Assembly (NCBI GenBank): GCA_000514715.1
Contig: AZWL01000019.1
Span: forward strand, 62,182-126,181
Length of the DNA: 64,000 nucleotides
From: Streptomyces sp. CNH099
GTDB taxonomy: Bacteria; Actinomycetota; Actinomycetes; Streptomycetales; Streptomycetaceae
Reading direction: 5' to 3'
Below are positions 19,450 to 28,560 of the stretch, piece after piece. The position numbers and the translations under genes were made by a program. Position 1 is the stretch's first letter, and each line of letters begins with the position of its first letter. The notes under the pieces are model-generated. The model worked only from the letters and a program-made list of their open reading frames with translations. It had not been told where the DNA came from and ran no database searches.

Positions 19450-20115
19450 TTATCCCGCCTGCCCGGCTTGCCCCGCCGGTCCGGCCGCGGCCGCCGGGAC
19501 GCCCGTGAGCGCCGTCACCACCGGGTCGAGCGCCTGCCCGATCTCCTCGCCGATCCGGCGGAAGTACGGCACCGGCGCCCCGTACGGGTCGTACACCTCG
19601 TCCGCGGCCGGGCTGGGCGCCAGCAGCCAGCCGCGCAGCGCCGCCGCGGCCTGCACCAGCGCGTGCGCCCGCGGCACCGGCCCCTCCCGGGCGGGCGGCA
19701 GGGTGGCGGAGTCTATGGCGCGCACCAGCCGGGCGAACTCCTTGAGCGTGAACGTGCGCAGCCCGGCGGAGTGGCCCATGGAGATGACCTGCGCCCGGTG
19801 GTCCCGGGTCGCGGTCAGTACCAGGTCCGCCCGGATCACGTGCTCGTCGCGCAGCTCGCGCGCCGCGAACCCGTCCGGGTCCGCCCCCGACTCGCGCAGC
19901 ACCGTGGCCGCGTGCGCCTCCATGGGCGCGCCCTCGTGGCCCCAGGTGCCCGCGCTCTCCACGGCGATACCCGCCGCGGGGCGGGGGCCGAGGCGCACGT
20001 CGAGGGCATGCCGCGTCAGCCGCTCGGTGATCGGCGAGCGGCAGACGTTGCCGGTGCTGACGTGGAGGATGCGGAATCGCTGTATGTCCCCCGTGCGCCC
20101 TTCGGGCGCGGTCAA
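19450..20115 (-). CDS. Low-molecular-weight phosphatase-like protein, nucleophilic Cys replaced by Ser
   Basis: 221 residues; the only plausible start is TTG 20115, overlapping the sua5 stop. The N-terminal P-loop reads HVSTGNVCRSPITERL; true LMW-PTPs have CTGNxCRS, so Ser20 stands at the nucleophile position while C25 and R26 of the loop remain. The general-acid motif is retained as D176-P177 (VYDPYGAPVPYF). The fold is clear but classical Cys-phosphate catalysis should not be possible. I recall the same STGNVCRS loop in the S. coelicolor protein at this locus, so it is probably a family trait, not a mutation. The C-terminus is Ala/Gly-rich. Confidence 0.85.
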   Translation of the reverse strand: MTAPEGRTGDIQRFRILHVSTGNVCRSPITERLTRHALDVRLGPRPAAGIAVESAGTWGHEGAPMEAHAATVLRESGADPDGFAARELRDEHVIRADLVLTATRDHRAQVISMGHSAGLRTFTLKEFARLVRAIDSATLPPAREGPVPRAHALVQAAAALRGWLLAPSPAADEVYDPYGAPVPYFRRIGEEIGQALDPVVTALTGVPAAAAGPAGQAGQAG

Positions 20116-20759
20116 CTGGCGACCTCAAGCCCGCCGGCGACCTCGCGCAGCTGCTCGGCGGTCACCGCCCCCTCCCGCAGCAGCACCGGCGTGCGGCCGG
20201 TGATGTCCACGATCGAGGACGGCACCGCCGCCGGGGTGGGGCCGCCGTCGAGGTAGACCGAGACCGCCTCGCCGAGCATCTCCTGCGCGGCGTCGCACTC
20301 CTGCGGCGCCGGGTGGCCGGTGAGGTTGGCGCTGGAGACGGCCATCGGGCCGACCTCCTTGAGCAGTTCGAGCGCCACCGGGTGCAGCGGCATGCGCACC
20401 GCGACCGTGCCGTGCGTCTCCCCCAGGTCCCAGGTCAGCGACGGCTGGTGCTTGGCGACGACGGTCAACGCGCCCGGCCAGAAGGCGTCGATCAGCTCCC
20501 ACGCCTCCTCGCTGAGGTCCTTGACCAGGCCGTGCAGCGTGTTCGGCGAGCCGATCAGCACCGGCGTGGGCATGTTGCGCCCGCGGCCCTTGGCGTCCAG
20601 CAGCGCCGCGACCGCCTCGTCGGTGAAGGCGTCGGCCCCGATGCCGTAGACCGTGTCGGTGGGCAGGACGACCAGCTCGCCGCGGCGGACGGCGGACGCG
20701 GCCTCGCGCAGCCCGGTCCTGCGATCGGCCGCATCGCTGCAGTCGTAGCGCCGTGCCAT
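20112..20759 (-). CDS. L-threonylcarbamoyladenylate synthase (Sua5/YrdC/TsaC)
   Basis: 215 residues from ATG 20759, preceded by AAGGAGAATGAC. YrdC fold: GELVVLPTDTVYGIGADAF, KGRGRNMPTPVLIGS, WPGALTVVAKH, GTVAVRMPLHP and AVSSANLTGHPAP. It makes threonylcarbamoyl-AMP from Thr, bicarbonate and ATP, the first step of tRNA t6A modification at ANN-reading tRNAs. It lacks the long Sua5 C-terminal domain, so it is the YrdC/TsaC-like short form. In an operon with prmC (13-nt gap) and the phosphatase-like gene (overlap). Confidence 0.93.
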   Translation of the reverse strand: MARRYDCSDAADRRTGLREAASAVRRGELVVLPTDTVYGIGADAFTDEAVAALLDAKGRGRNMPTPVLIGSPNTLHGLVKDLSEEAWELIDAFWPGALTVVAKHQPSLTWDLGETHGTVAVRMPLHPVALELLKEVGPMAVSSANLTGHPAPQECDAAQEMLGEAVSVYLDGGPTPAAVPSSIVDITGRTPVLLREGAVTAEQLREVAGGLEVAS

Positions 20760-20772
20760 GTCATTCTCCTTC

Positions 20773-21630
20773 TCAGGTACGGACCCTGCGGGCGGTCGCG
20801 AATCGAGGCCGGTTGTTGAGGTCGGGGTGGTCGGCGGCGTCCGCCCAGCCGCGTTCCTCGGGGAAGAGCCACGGCACCTGGCCGCCCTGGGTGTCGGCGT
20901 GCTCGACGACCACCACCCCGCCGGGGCGCAGCAGCCGCCGGGCCGTGACCTCCAGACCGCGGATGAGGTCGAGGCCGTCCTCGCCGGAGAAGAGCGCGGC
21001 CTGGGGGTCGTGGTCGCGGGCCTCCGGTGCCACATGCTCCCACTCGGTCAGCGGGATGTAGGGCGGGTTGCTGATGACCAGGTCGACCTGGCCGTTCAGC
21101 TCGGGCAGCGCGGTCAGCGCATCTCCATGGTGCAGCACGACGCGGGCGCCGCCGTCGTTGTGCGCGGCGTTCTTGCGCGCCCAGTTCACCGCCGTCTCCT
21201 CCAGCTCGACGGCGTGCACGGCGGCCCGCGGCACCTCCTGCGCCATGGCCAGCGCGATGGCGCCGGAGCCGGTGCACAGGTCGACGATCAGCGGGGCGAC
21301 GACGTCCATCGCGCGTACCGCCGCTATGGCCCAGTCCACCACGGACTCGGTCTCCGGCCGTGGGACGAAGACGCCGGGCCCCACCTGGAGTTCCAGATAG
21401 CGGAAGTAGGCGACGCCGGTGATGTGCTGCAGCGGCTCGCGGGCCTCGCGGCGGGCGACGGCCTCCCAGTAGCGGGCGTCGAAGTCGGCGTCGGCGACGC
21501 GGTGCAGCTCGCCGCGGGGCACGCCGTGGACGTAGGCCGCCAGTTCCTCCGCGTCGAACCGCGGGGAGGGCACGCCGGCGTCGGCGAGCCGCTGCGTGGC
21601 CTGTGCCACTTCGACGAGCAGCAGGTTCAC
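20773..21630 (-). CDS. prmC: Peptide chain release factor N5-glutamine methyltransferase
   Basis: 285 residues from GTG 21630, with GGAGGGAAC directly upstream. An N-terminal helical domain (LLLVEVAQATQRLADAGV) binds the release factor; the C-terminal Rossmann methyltransferase has DLCTGSGAIALAMAQ and the NPPY motif (LVISNPPYIPL) that holds the target Gln amide. It methylates the Gln of the GGQ motif of RF1/RF2. It lies directly downstream of prfA, its substrate gene. Confidence 0.95.
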   Translation of the reverse strand: MNLLLVEVAQATQRLADAGVPSPRFDAEELAAYVHGVPRGELHRVADADFDARYWEAVARREAREPLQHITGVAYFRYLELQVGPGVFVPRPETESVVDWAIAAVRAMDVVAPLIVDLCTGSGAIALAMAQEVPRAAVHAVELEETAVNWARKNAAHNDGGARVVLHHGDALTALPELNGQVDLVISNPPYIPLTEWEHVAPEARDHDPQAALFSGEDGLDLIRGLEVTARRLLRPGGVVVVEHADTQGGQVPWLFPEERGWADAADHPDLNNRPRFATARRVRT

Positions 21631-21677
21631 GTTCCCTCCGGTCCCTCGGCGTATCGGCGCGCTGTTTTCAACCGGGT

Positions 21678-22766
21678 TCAGCCGGCGTCCGCGAGCTTGG
21701 CGGCGGCGTCCGCGTCCACGCACGCCTGGATCACCGCGTCCAGCTCCCCGTCGAGCACCTGGTCGAGGTTGTACGCCTTGAACCCGACCCGGTGGTCGGA
21801 GATGCGGTTCTCCGGGAAGTTGTACGTGCGGATGCGCTCCGACCGGTCCACCGTACGCACCTGGCTGCGGCGCGCGTCCGCCGCCTCCTTCTCGGCCTCC
21901 TCCTGAGCCTCGGCGAGCAGCCTCGCCCGCAGGATACGCATCGCCTGCTCCCGGTTCTGCAACTGGCTCTTCTCGTTCTGGCAGGAGACCACGATGCCGG
22001 TGGGCAGATGCGTGATGCGTACGGCGGAGTCCGTCGTGTTGACGGACTGGCCGCCGGGGCCCGAGGAGCGGTAGACGTCGACGCGGAGGTCGTTCGGGCC
22101 GATCTCGACCTCGTCGACGTCGTCGGCCTCGGGCAGCACCAGCACGCCGGCGGCGGAGGTGTGGATGCGGCCCTGGGACTCGGTGGCCGGAACCCGCTGC
22201 ACGCGGTGGACGCCGCCCTCGTACTTCAGCCGCGCCCACACCCCCTGGCCGGGCTCGGCCGCCCCCTGCCCGGCGCCGCCCCTGAGCTTCACGGAGACCG
22301 AGACGTCCTTGTAGCCGCCGAGGTCGGACTCGTTGGCGTCCAGCAGCTCCGTCCGCCAGCCCTGCCGCTCGGCGTAGCGCAGGTACATCCGCAGCAGGTC
22401 GCCGGCGAACAGCGCGGACTCCTCGCCGCCCTCACCCGCCTTGACCTCCAGGATGACGTTCTTGCCGTCGCTGGGGTCGCGCGGTACGAGCAGCAGCCGC
22501 AGCCGCTCCGTCAGCTCCTCCCGCTCCCGCTCCAGGTCCTTGACCTCGGCGGCGAAGTCCGGGTCCTCGGCGGCCAGCTCGCGGGCGGCGGCGACGTCCT
22601 CTCGAGCGCGCTCCCAGGCGCGGTACGCGGCGACGATCGGGGTCAGCTCGGCGTAGCGCTTGTTGAGCTTCGTGGCGTGGCGCTGGTCGGCGTGCACGCC
22701 GGGGTCGGCGAGCTGCTCCTCCAGGGTGGCGTGCTCGCCGATGAGATCCTTGACGACCTCGAACAT
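21678..22766 (-). CDS. prfA: Peptide chain release factor 1
   Basis: 362 residues from ATG 22766. Contains the GGQ peptidyl-hydrolase motif (SSGPGGQSVNTTDSAVRI) and the stop-codon-reading PAT tripeptide in RVPATESQGRIHTS, so it reads UAA/UAG. An insert (RGGAGQGAAEPGQGV) is slightly longer than in E. coli. It starts after the rpmE terminator, so it probably has its own promoter, and is followed by prmC after 47 nt. Confidence 0.97.
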   Translation of the reverse strand: MFEVVKDLIGEHATLEEQLADPGVHADQRHATKLNKRYAELTPIVAAYRAWERAREDVAAARELAAEDPDFAAEVKDLEREREELTERLRLLLVPRDPSDGKNVILEVKAGEGGEESALFAGDLLRMYLRYAERQGWRTELLDANESDLGGYKDVSVSVKLRGGAGQGAAEPGQGVWARLKYEGGVHRVQRVPATESQGRIHTSAAGVLVLPEADDVDEVEIGPNDLRVDVYRSSGPGGQSVNTTDSAVRITHLPTGIVVSCQNEKSQLQNREQAMRILRARLLAEAQEEAEKEAADARRSQVRTVDRSERIRTYNFPENRISDHRVGFKAYNLDQVLDGELDAVIQACVDADAAAKLADAG

Positions 22767-22834
22767 CGTGGGGTGCTCCGTAGGGGGAAGTAGCAGGACC
22801 GGGCGCCGGGGCCGGGCGGGCGGCCGGACGGGAC

Positions 22835-22890
22835 GAAAAACGTGCGCCGGCCCGGTCCGCCCTCATCGAAGGCGGCCGGCCCGGCGCACG
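22835..22890 (-). terminator. Intrinsic terminator of rpmE, with U-tract
   Basis: A long GC-rich stem (arms 22841-22861 and 22871-22890, one mismatch or bulge) starts 9 nt after the rpmE stop. It is followed on the minus strand by TTTTT (22836-22840). This is one of the few textbook stem plus T-run terminators in the window. Confidence 0.85.
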
Positions 22891-22898
22891 CGGACGGG

Positions 22899-23120
22899 CT
22901 ACTTCTTCGCCGCGGCCTGCTTGCCGAAGCGGGCCTCGAAGCGGGCCACGCGGCCACCGGTGTCGAGGATCTTCTGCTTGCCCGTGTAGAACGGGTGGCA
23001 CGCGGAGCAGATGTCCGCGCGGATGGTGCCGGAGGTGACGGTGCTCCGGGTGGTGAACGAGTTGCCACAGGTGCAGCTGACCTGGGTCTCCACGTACTCC
23101 GGGTGGATGTCGCGCTTCAA
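22899..23120 (-). CDS. rpmE: 50S ribosomal protein L31, zinc-binding (C+) form
   Basis: 73 residues from ATG 23120. It begins MKRDIHPEYVETQVSCTCGN and has the four zinc ligands CxC (residues 16 and 18) and CxxC (ICSACHPFYTG). The zinc-containing paralogue is normally used when zinc is sufficient and is replaced by a C- form under Zur control when it is not; no second copy lies in this window. Confidence 0.97.
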   Translation of the reverse strand: MKRDIHPEYVETQVSCTCGNSFTTRSTVTSGTIRADICSACHPFYTGKQKILDTGGRVARFEARFGKQAAAKK

Positions 23121-23308
23121 GGGATTCTCCTAGGTTCGGGAGGGCTCCGGGTCGATCGGCGGGCTGCGTCACGTGAACCGGGGCCGACGTGCCAGTCTAC
23201 GAGGACCGGCCGTACTCGCCAAAACGGGTCCCGGGCCCGCTTTATTCCACGGGCCGTACGCCCCGGGGCGCGCCCGCCCCCCGCCGTTGCCCGGCCGCTG
23301 CCCGGCCG

Positions 23309-24463
23309 CTATCCGGCCGCCTGCGCGCCGCCGCGGGCGCCGGGCGCGATCTCCGCCAGCTCCCGGGGCGCGGGCGGCGGGGCGGTGACCACGCGGTCAC
23401 GGCCCGCCTGCGCGCCGGCGGTGTCCTTCAGCGCGGACCGCGGTATCGGCCGGTCACCCTTCAGCGCCTCCCAGACCTGCGCGGACTCCTTCTCCAGCGG
23501 CACCACGCGGTTGCGGTCCTGCGCGTCGAACGTCACCGGGAGGGTCACCATCTGCATGTCGTCCGGGCCTATGTCGCCCAGGCTCTCGGCCAGCCGGCGC
23601 AGCTCGCTCACCGAGGCCAGGTCCTCGTCGGTGGTGATCGACTTGGTGGCGGTGTCGGCGAGCCCGATGAGCTTCGCGGGGCTGGTCAGCAGGTCGATCT
23701 CGCCCACCCGCTGGACCAGCGCCTTGACGAAGACCTGCTGCAGCTCTATCCGGCCCAGGTCGCTGCCGTCGCCGACGCCCTTGCGGGTCCGGACCAGGCC
23801 GAGCGCCTGCTCGCCGTCGAGGGTGTGGGTGCCGGCCTTGAGGTCGAGGCGGCTGTCGGGGTCGTCGATGTCCTGGTGGGTGGTGATCTCCACCCCGCCG
23901 AGCTGGTCGATGAGCCGCTTGAAGCCGCTGAAGTCCACCTCGACGAAGTGGTCCATGCGCACCCCGGTCATCTTCTCCACGGTCTTGACGGTGCAGGCCG
24001 GGCCGCCGACGGAGTACGACTCGTTGAACATCGCCCGCTCGGCTGCGGGCGCGGTGCCGCCGCCGTCCCGCTCGCAGGCGGGGCGGTCGACGAGGGTGTC
24101 GCGGGGGATGCTGACGACGCTGGCGCGCTTCCGGTCCTCGTAGACGTGCACGACCATCGCCGTGTCGGAGCGGGCGCCGCCGCCGTCCCGGCCGTACTCG
24201 GCGTTCTCGCCGGCCCGGGAGTCGGAGCCGAGGACGAGGATGTCCGTGGAGCCGCCGGGCAGGTCCTCGGGCCTGTCGCCGCCCAGCTTGGCGTCCAGGT
24301 CCACGCTGGTCAGGTTGCCGTTGAGGCGGAAGTAGAGGTAGGTGAGCCCGGCCCCGCCGAGCACCACGGCGCCGACGAGCACCCAGACCGCGGCGAGGAC
24401 CGCCTTGCGGCGGGGGCTGCGCGGTCGGCGGCCGGGATCCCCGGCTGCGTACGGTTCCGCCAT
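23309..24463 (-). CDS. LCP-family (LytR-CpsA-Psr) cell-wall glycopolymer ligase
   Basis: 384 residues from ATG 24463, with GAGGAG upstream. A basic cytoplasmic N-terminus (RRPRSPRRK) and one membrane helix (AVLAAVWVLVGAVVLGGAGL) precede the extracellular LCP domain: DILVLGSDSRAG, RSDTAMVVHVYEDRKRASVV, IPRDTLV, LIDQLGGVEI and a QALGLVRTRKG segment. The conserved Arg and Asp residues that bind the polyprenyl pyrophosphate are present. It attaches teichoic acids or related polymers to peptidoglycan, which fits the PNPT transferase gene 4 kb away. No close operon partner. Confidence 0.92.
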   Translation of the reverse strand: MAEPYAAGDPGRRPRSPRRKAVLAAVWVLVGAVVLGGAGLTYLYFRLNGNLTSVDLDAKLGGDRPEDLPGGSTDILVLGSDSRAGENAEYGRDGGGARSDTAMVVHVYEDRKRASVVSIPRDTLVDRPACERDGGGTAPAAERAMFNESYSVGGPACTVKTVEKMTGVRMDHFVEVDFSGFKRLIDQLGGVEITTHQDIDDPDSRLDLKAGTHTLDGEQALGLVRTRKGVGDGSDLGRIELQQVFVKALVQRVGEIDLLTSPAKLIGLADTATKSITTDEDLASVSELRRLAESLGDIGPDDMQMVTLPVTFDAQDRNRVVPLEKESAQVWEALKGDRPIPRSALKDTAGAQAGRDRVVTAPPPAPRELAEIAPGARGGAQAAG

Positions 24464-24577
24464 CGGCTCCTCACCTCGGCCGCTCGGGTCCCTGACGCGC
24501 CGCGGGCAGGTCCAAACTTTTCCCCACATTCCCCGACAGGGATCACCTAAAAGGGTTACACACGTCTTGGTGAACGC

Positions 24578-24614
24578 GCAAAAGCCTCCCCTCGTTCCAA
24601 GGGGAGGCTTTTGC
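24578..24614. terminator. Rho gene terminator, perfect 14-bp stem
   Basis: GCAAAAGCCTCCCC (24578-24591) / GGGGAGGCTTTTGC (24601-24614) with a 9-nt loop, 56 nt after the rho stop and 115 nt before the LCP start. It gives A/T-rich flanks in both orientations, so it resembles a true intrinsic terminator. Confidence 0.85.
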
Positions 24615-24669
24615 TGCGAAAAGTCGCTGACCTGCACCGGTTCGCGTGGGCCCGGCGCCCGGTTGCGCG

Positions 24670-26736
24670 CTAGTCGCCGTTGGGCGTGGGCGTGGTCTTC
24701 TGGATCTGCAGCAGGAACTCGGCGTTGCTCTTGGTCTGCTTCATCTTGTCCAGCAGCAGCTCCATGGCCTGCTGCTGGTCCAGCGCGTGCAGCACCCGGC
24801 GGAGCTTCCAGACGATGGCCAGCTCCTCGCCGCCCATCAGGATCTCCTCCTTGCGGGTGCCGGAGGCGTCCACGTCGACCGCGGGGAAGATGCGCTTGTC
24901 CGAGAGCTTGCGGTCCAGCCGCAGCTCCATGTTGCCGGTGCCCTTGAACTCCTCGAAGATCACCTCGTCCATCCGCGAGCCGGTCTCGACCAGCGCGGTG
25001 GCCAGGATGGTCAGCGAGCCGCCGTCCTCGATGTTGCGCGCGGCACCGAAGAACTTCTTCGGCGGGTAGAGCGCGGTGGAGTCCACACCGCCGGACAGGA
25101 TGCGGCCGGAGGCGGGCGCCGCCAGGTTGTACGCGCGGCCCAGCCGGGTGATCGAGTCGAGCAGCACGACGACGTCGTGGCCCAGCTCGACCAGGCGCTT
25201 GGCCCGCTCGATGGACAGCTCGGCGACGGTGGTGTGGTCCTCCGCCGGGCGGTCGAAGGTCGAGGAGATGACCTCGCCCTTCACCGACCGCTGCATGTCG
25301 GTGACCTCCTCGGGCCGCTCGTCGACGAGGACGACCATGAGGTGGCACTCGGGGTTGTTCGTGGTGATCGCGTTGGCGATCGACTGCAGGATCATCGTCT
25401 TGCCGGTCTTCGGCGGCGCCACGATCAGCCCGCGCTGCCCCTTGCCGATGGGCGAGACCAGGTCGATGATCCGCGGCGTCAGCGCGCCCGGGTCGCTCTC
25501 CAGCCGGAGCCGGTCCTGCGGGTAGAGCGGGGTGAGCTTGCCGAACTCCGCCCGGCCGCGGCTCTGTTCCGGCGCCTGGCCGTTGACCGAGTCGAGCCGG
25601 ACCAGCGCGTTGAACTTCTCCCGGCGCTCGCCCTCGCGGGGCTGGCGCACCGCGCCCGTGACGTGGTCGCCCTTGCGCAGGCCGTTCTTGCGCACCTGGG
25701 CCAGCGAGACGTACACGTCGTTGGGTCCCGGCAGGTAGCCGGAGGTGCGGACGAACGCGTAGTTGTCGAGGATGTCGAGGATGCCGGCGACCGGGATCAG
25801 GACGTCGTCCTCGGCGATCTGCGGCTCGCTGTAGTCGTCGCGCCCGCGGCGCCCGCGGCGGTCGCGGTAGCGGCCCCTGCGGCCGCGCCGGCCGCCGTCG
25901 AAGTCGTCGTCCTGCTGCTGCCGGCCGCCGCCCTGGTTCTGCTGGCCGCCGCCCTGGCCCTGATGGCCGCCGCCGTCGTCGCCCTTGTTGCGGCGGTTCT
26001 GCCGGTCGCGGCGCCCGCCGCCCTGCCGGTCGCCGCCGCCCTGGCGGTCGCCCTTCTGCCGGCCGCCGTCGCCGGACTGCTTGCCCTCGCCGCCCGACTG
26101 CTTGCCCTCGCCGCCCGACTGCTTGCCCTCGCCGCCGGACTGCTTGCCGTCACCGCCCGGCTGCTTGCCCTCGCCGCCGGACTGCCTGGCGTCGCCGCCC
26201 GCGTGCTGCTCGGCGCCGGGCTGGTCCTGCGTCTTGACGGGCTGGCCGGGGATGTCGATCCGCGAGTCGGCGCCGTCTTCCGTACGGCCGCCGTCGCCCT
26301 CGGCCTGCTCGGCCTCGCCGGTACGGGCCCGGGACGTGGCCCGGCGCTTCGGCCGGGCCGGCGCGGCGCCGTCCGCCTGCTGCCCGTCCTTGCCCGCCTT
26401 GTCGGCGGCCTTGTCGGCCGACTTGTCAGCGGGCTTGTCAGCGGACTTGTCGCCCTTGGCCTCGGCGGGCTTGCCGCCGTCGGCGCCCTGCCTCTCCTTG
26501 ATCACCTCGATGAGCTGGCTCTTGCGCATCCGAGCGGTGCCCCGGATCCCGAGGCCGGATGCGATCTGCTGCAGCTCCGCCAGGACCATGCCCTCCAGGC
26601 CGGCGCCACGACGGCGCCTGGTCGAACCGGCGGTGGTTGCGGGAGCTCCCCCAGTCTCCTGCTGGGAGGCACCCCCAGAAGCTGGGCTGGCGGCGTTCTC
26701 TGCGTTGACGCCCATCAGATCGGTGGTGTCGCTCAC
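24670..26736 (-). CDS. rho: Transcription termination factor Rho with large Arg/Gly-rich insertion
   Basis: 688 residues from GTG 26736. Rho N-domain at about 45-85 (VLAELQQIASGLGI), then roughly 215 residues of low complexity (Lys/Asp/Ala, GGEGKQS repeats near 185-215, then RGRRGRYRDRRGRRGR), the OB-fold primary RNA site (YAFVRTSGYLPGPNDVYVS), and the RecA-like motor with Walker A PPKTGKT near 436-443, VDERPEEVTDM and the R-loop/Q-loop regions. High-GC actinobacterial Rho proteins carry such insertions, which raise RNA affinity and reduce dependence on C-rich sites. Bicyclomycin-site residues look normal. Confidence 0.96.
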   Translation of the reverse strand: MSDTTDLMGVNAENAASPASGGASQQETGGAPATTAGSTRRRRGAGLEGMVLAELQQIASGLGIRGTARMRKSQLIEVIKERQGADGGKPAEAKGDKSADKPADKSADKAADKAGKDGQQADGAAPARPKRRATSRARTGEAEQAEGDGGRTEDGADSRIDIPGQPVKTQDQPGAEQHAGGDARQSGGEGKQPGGDGKQSGGEGKQSGGEGKQSGGEGKQSGDGGRQKGDRQGGGDRQGGGRRDRQNRRNKGDDGGGHQGQGGGQQNQGGGRQQQDDDFDGGRRGRRGRYRDRRGRRGRDDYSEPQIAEDDVLIPVAGILDILDNYAFVRTSGYLPGPNDVYVSLAQVRKNGLRKGDHVTGAVRQPREGERREKFNALVRLDSVNGQAPEQSRGRAEFGKLTPLYPQDRLRLESDPGALTPRIIDLVSPIGKGQRGLIVAPPKTGKTMILQSIANAITTNNPECHLMVVLVDERPEEVTDMQRSVKGEVISSTFDRPAEDHTTVAELSIERAKRLVELGHDVVVLLDSITRLGRAYNLAAPASGRILSGGVDSTALYPPKKFFGAARNIEDGGSLTILATALVETGSRMDEVIFEEFKGTGNMELRLDRKLSDKRIFPAVDVDASGTRKEEILMGGEELAIVWKLRRVLHALDQQQAMELLLDKMKQTKSNAEFLLQIQKTTPTPNGD

Positions 26737-27294
26737 GAAGGGTCCTTCCCTGGAGCGGTGCGTCGGCCTGTCTGGCTCGGCGACCGGTCGTGCTCTCCGG
26801 CGGTGGCCCGTGCGTTTGCGTCCGCGGGTCCGCGCCGGTGCGGTAGTCCGCCGTAAGGCGGTGAAGACTGTGCAGGGTCGGCACGCTGGTGATGCGGGGC
26901 ACTCGGGTGGGTGTCTCGCACGTCAGCGGTGCCGATTCGGGAGCGTCACTGCACCGGCAGGCTGCTCAGGCAATGTGGAAGGCTCCCGGAAGAAAGGCTG
27001 CCCCGATGGGGAAATCCCCTTGTGGGACCTGCCCCCGGGCCCTGCGGCCCGGAGAGACCCCAGCACACAGCACGGCCGTGTTGGGCCTCTGGCTGTGCTG
27101 ACCCACGACTGGAGTGCGCTGGTGCTGCCTTGAGGTTAACACTATCGGATCCTGCAGACATTCCCCCTCTCCCGGCATCCGCGGCCGGTTCCGTGTTGTG
27201 CAACCTGCGGTACGGGTCGTGGTGCGGGCGGTGCGCGGACCGGCTGGCCTGCGCGTGCCCGCGCTCGTCGCGTGGCACGGCCGCCGCGGGCCCG
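26737..27294 (-). other. Long intergenic region / probable rho leader
   Basis: 558 bases between thrB and rho with no convincing gene. It should hold the rho promoter and a long leader. Near 27061-27100 there are inverted arms CAGCACA / TGTGCTG enclosing a 10-bp palindrome CACGGCCGTG, a possible RNA hairpin. rho leaders are often autoregulated by premature termination; that is not shown here. Confidence 0.4.
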
Positions 27295-28266
27295 TCAGGC
27301 CAGCGGCAGCACGCTCGCCCCCTCCCGGTCGAGGGCCAGCCGGTTCGCCGCCCAGCCGTCGCCGGCCGAGCGGGCGACCTTCTCGGCCGCGCCGTCCTCT
27401 GCGAACGCCAGCACCGTCGGCCCCGCGCCGGAGATCACCGCGGGCACGCCGTCGGCCCGCAGCCGCGCCACGAGCGCCGTGCTCTCCGGCATCGCGGCGG
27501 CCCGGTAGTCCTGGTGCAGCCGGTCCTCCGTGGCGGTGAGCAGCAGCTCGGGGCGCCTGGTCAGCGCCTCGACGAACAGCGCCGCGCGGGCGGCGGTCAG
27601 CGCCGCGTCCGCGTGCGGCACGGTGCGGGGCAGCAGGCCGCGGGCCTCCGCGGTGGACAGCGGGTTGCCGGGCACGAACACCACCGGGACGACGTCCTCG
27701 GCCGGGTCCAGCCGGACGGCCCGTACCGACGCCGCGGGGACGCCCCCGGGCGCCGGGCCGGCGCCGCCGGTGCCGTCGTCCGTCCAGGCCAGCGTGAACC
27801 CGCCGAGCAGGCAGGCCGCGACGTTGTCGGGGTGGCCCTCCAGCTCCGCCGCCAGCTCCAGCAGCGCCGCCTTCCCGGGGTCGGTGTCGAGCGACCGCTC
27901 GCCGCCGCCTATCGTCACCGCTCGCGCCGCGACGATGCCGGCGCAGATCGCGGCGGCGGACGAACCGAGCCCGCGGCCGTGCGGGATCCGGTTGGCGCAC
28001 ACCACCTCCAGCCCGCGGGGCTGCCCGCCCAGCACCTCGAAGGCGCTGCGCATGGCCCGTACGAGCAGGTGGGACTCGTCCCGCGGCAGGTCGTCGGCGC
28101 CCTCGCCGGCGATGTCGACGTGCAGCCCGGACTCGGCGACCCGGACCACCACGTCGTCGTACAGGCCGAGGGCCAGCCCGAACGTGTCGAAGCCGGGGCC
28201 GAGGTTGGCACTGGTCGCCGGCACGCGGACGCGTACGGGCGCGGCGCGGAAGGCTGGACCGGCCAT
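27295..28266 (-). CDS. thrB: Homoserine kinase
   Basis: 323 residues from ATG 28266, with AAGGAGAG upstream. GHMP-kinase motifs: RVRVPATSANLGPGFDTFG, the ATP loop PHGRGLGSSAAAICAG and AVISGAGPTVLAF. It phosphorylates homoserine, the second-last step of threonine synthesis. It lies 432 nt downstream of thrC, unusually far for this gene pair. Confidence 0.95.
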   Translation of the reverse strand: MAGPAFRAAPVRVRVPATSANLGPGFDTFGLALGLYDDVVVRVAESGLHVDIAGEGADDLPRDESHLLVRAMRSAFEVLGGQPRGLEVVCANRIPHGRGLGSSAAAICAGIVAARAVTIGGGERSLDTDPGKAALLELAAELEGHPDNVAACLLGGFTLAWTDDGTGGAGPAPGGVPAASVRAVRLDPAEDVVPVVFVPGNPLSTAEARGLLPRTVPHADAALTAARAALFVEALTRRPELLLTATEDRLHQDYRAAAMPESTALVARLRADGVPAVISGAGPTVLAFAEDGAAEKVARSAGDGWAANRLALDREGASVLPLA

Positions 28267-28560
28267 CGCTTGCGTGACTCTCCTTGTGTGGCTCTCACCC
28301 GGTCTCCCGGGCGGTGGGGGAAATCAGCTCGGTTCCGACTGCGCCCGGCCGGCTCCCCCGCGGGGCGCCGTGCGCGCGCCCGGGCGGTGCGGGCAGCTGT
28401 CGAGAGGGGGTGCCCGGGACACTCGACCGGCGGGCTCGACGCCAGCTTATCGAAGGTGGGTTCCCCCGCGACATAGGGCGCACGGGAGGCGCTCGATGCG
28501 CGGCCCGCGCACGTCCCCGGCCGGCGGCCGGCACGCCGGCCCGACGCGGGGCCGGGCACC

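Noticed and set aside
23309..25348. One long minus-strand frame joining rho sequence to the LCP gene
   Set aside because: It reads rho in the wrong frame; the LCP gene has its own ATG and ribosome binding site after the rho terminator.
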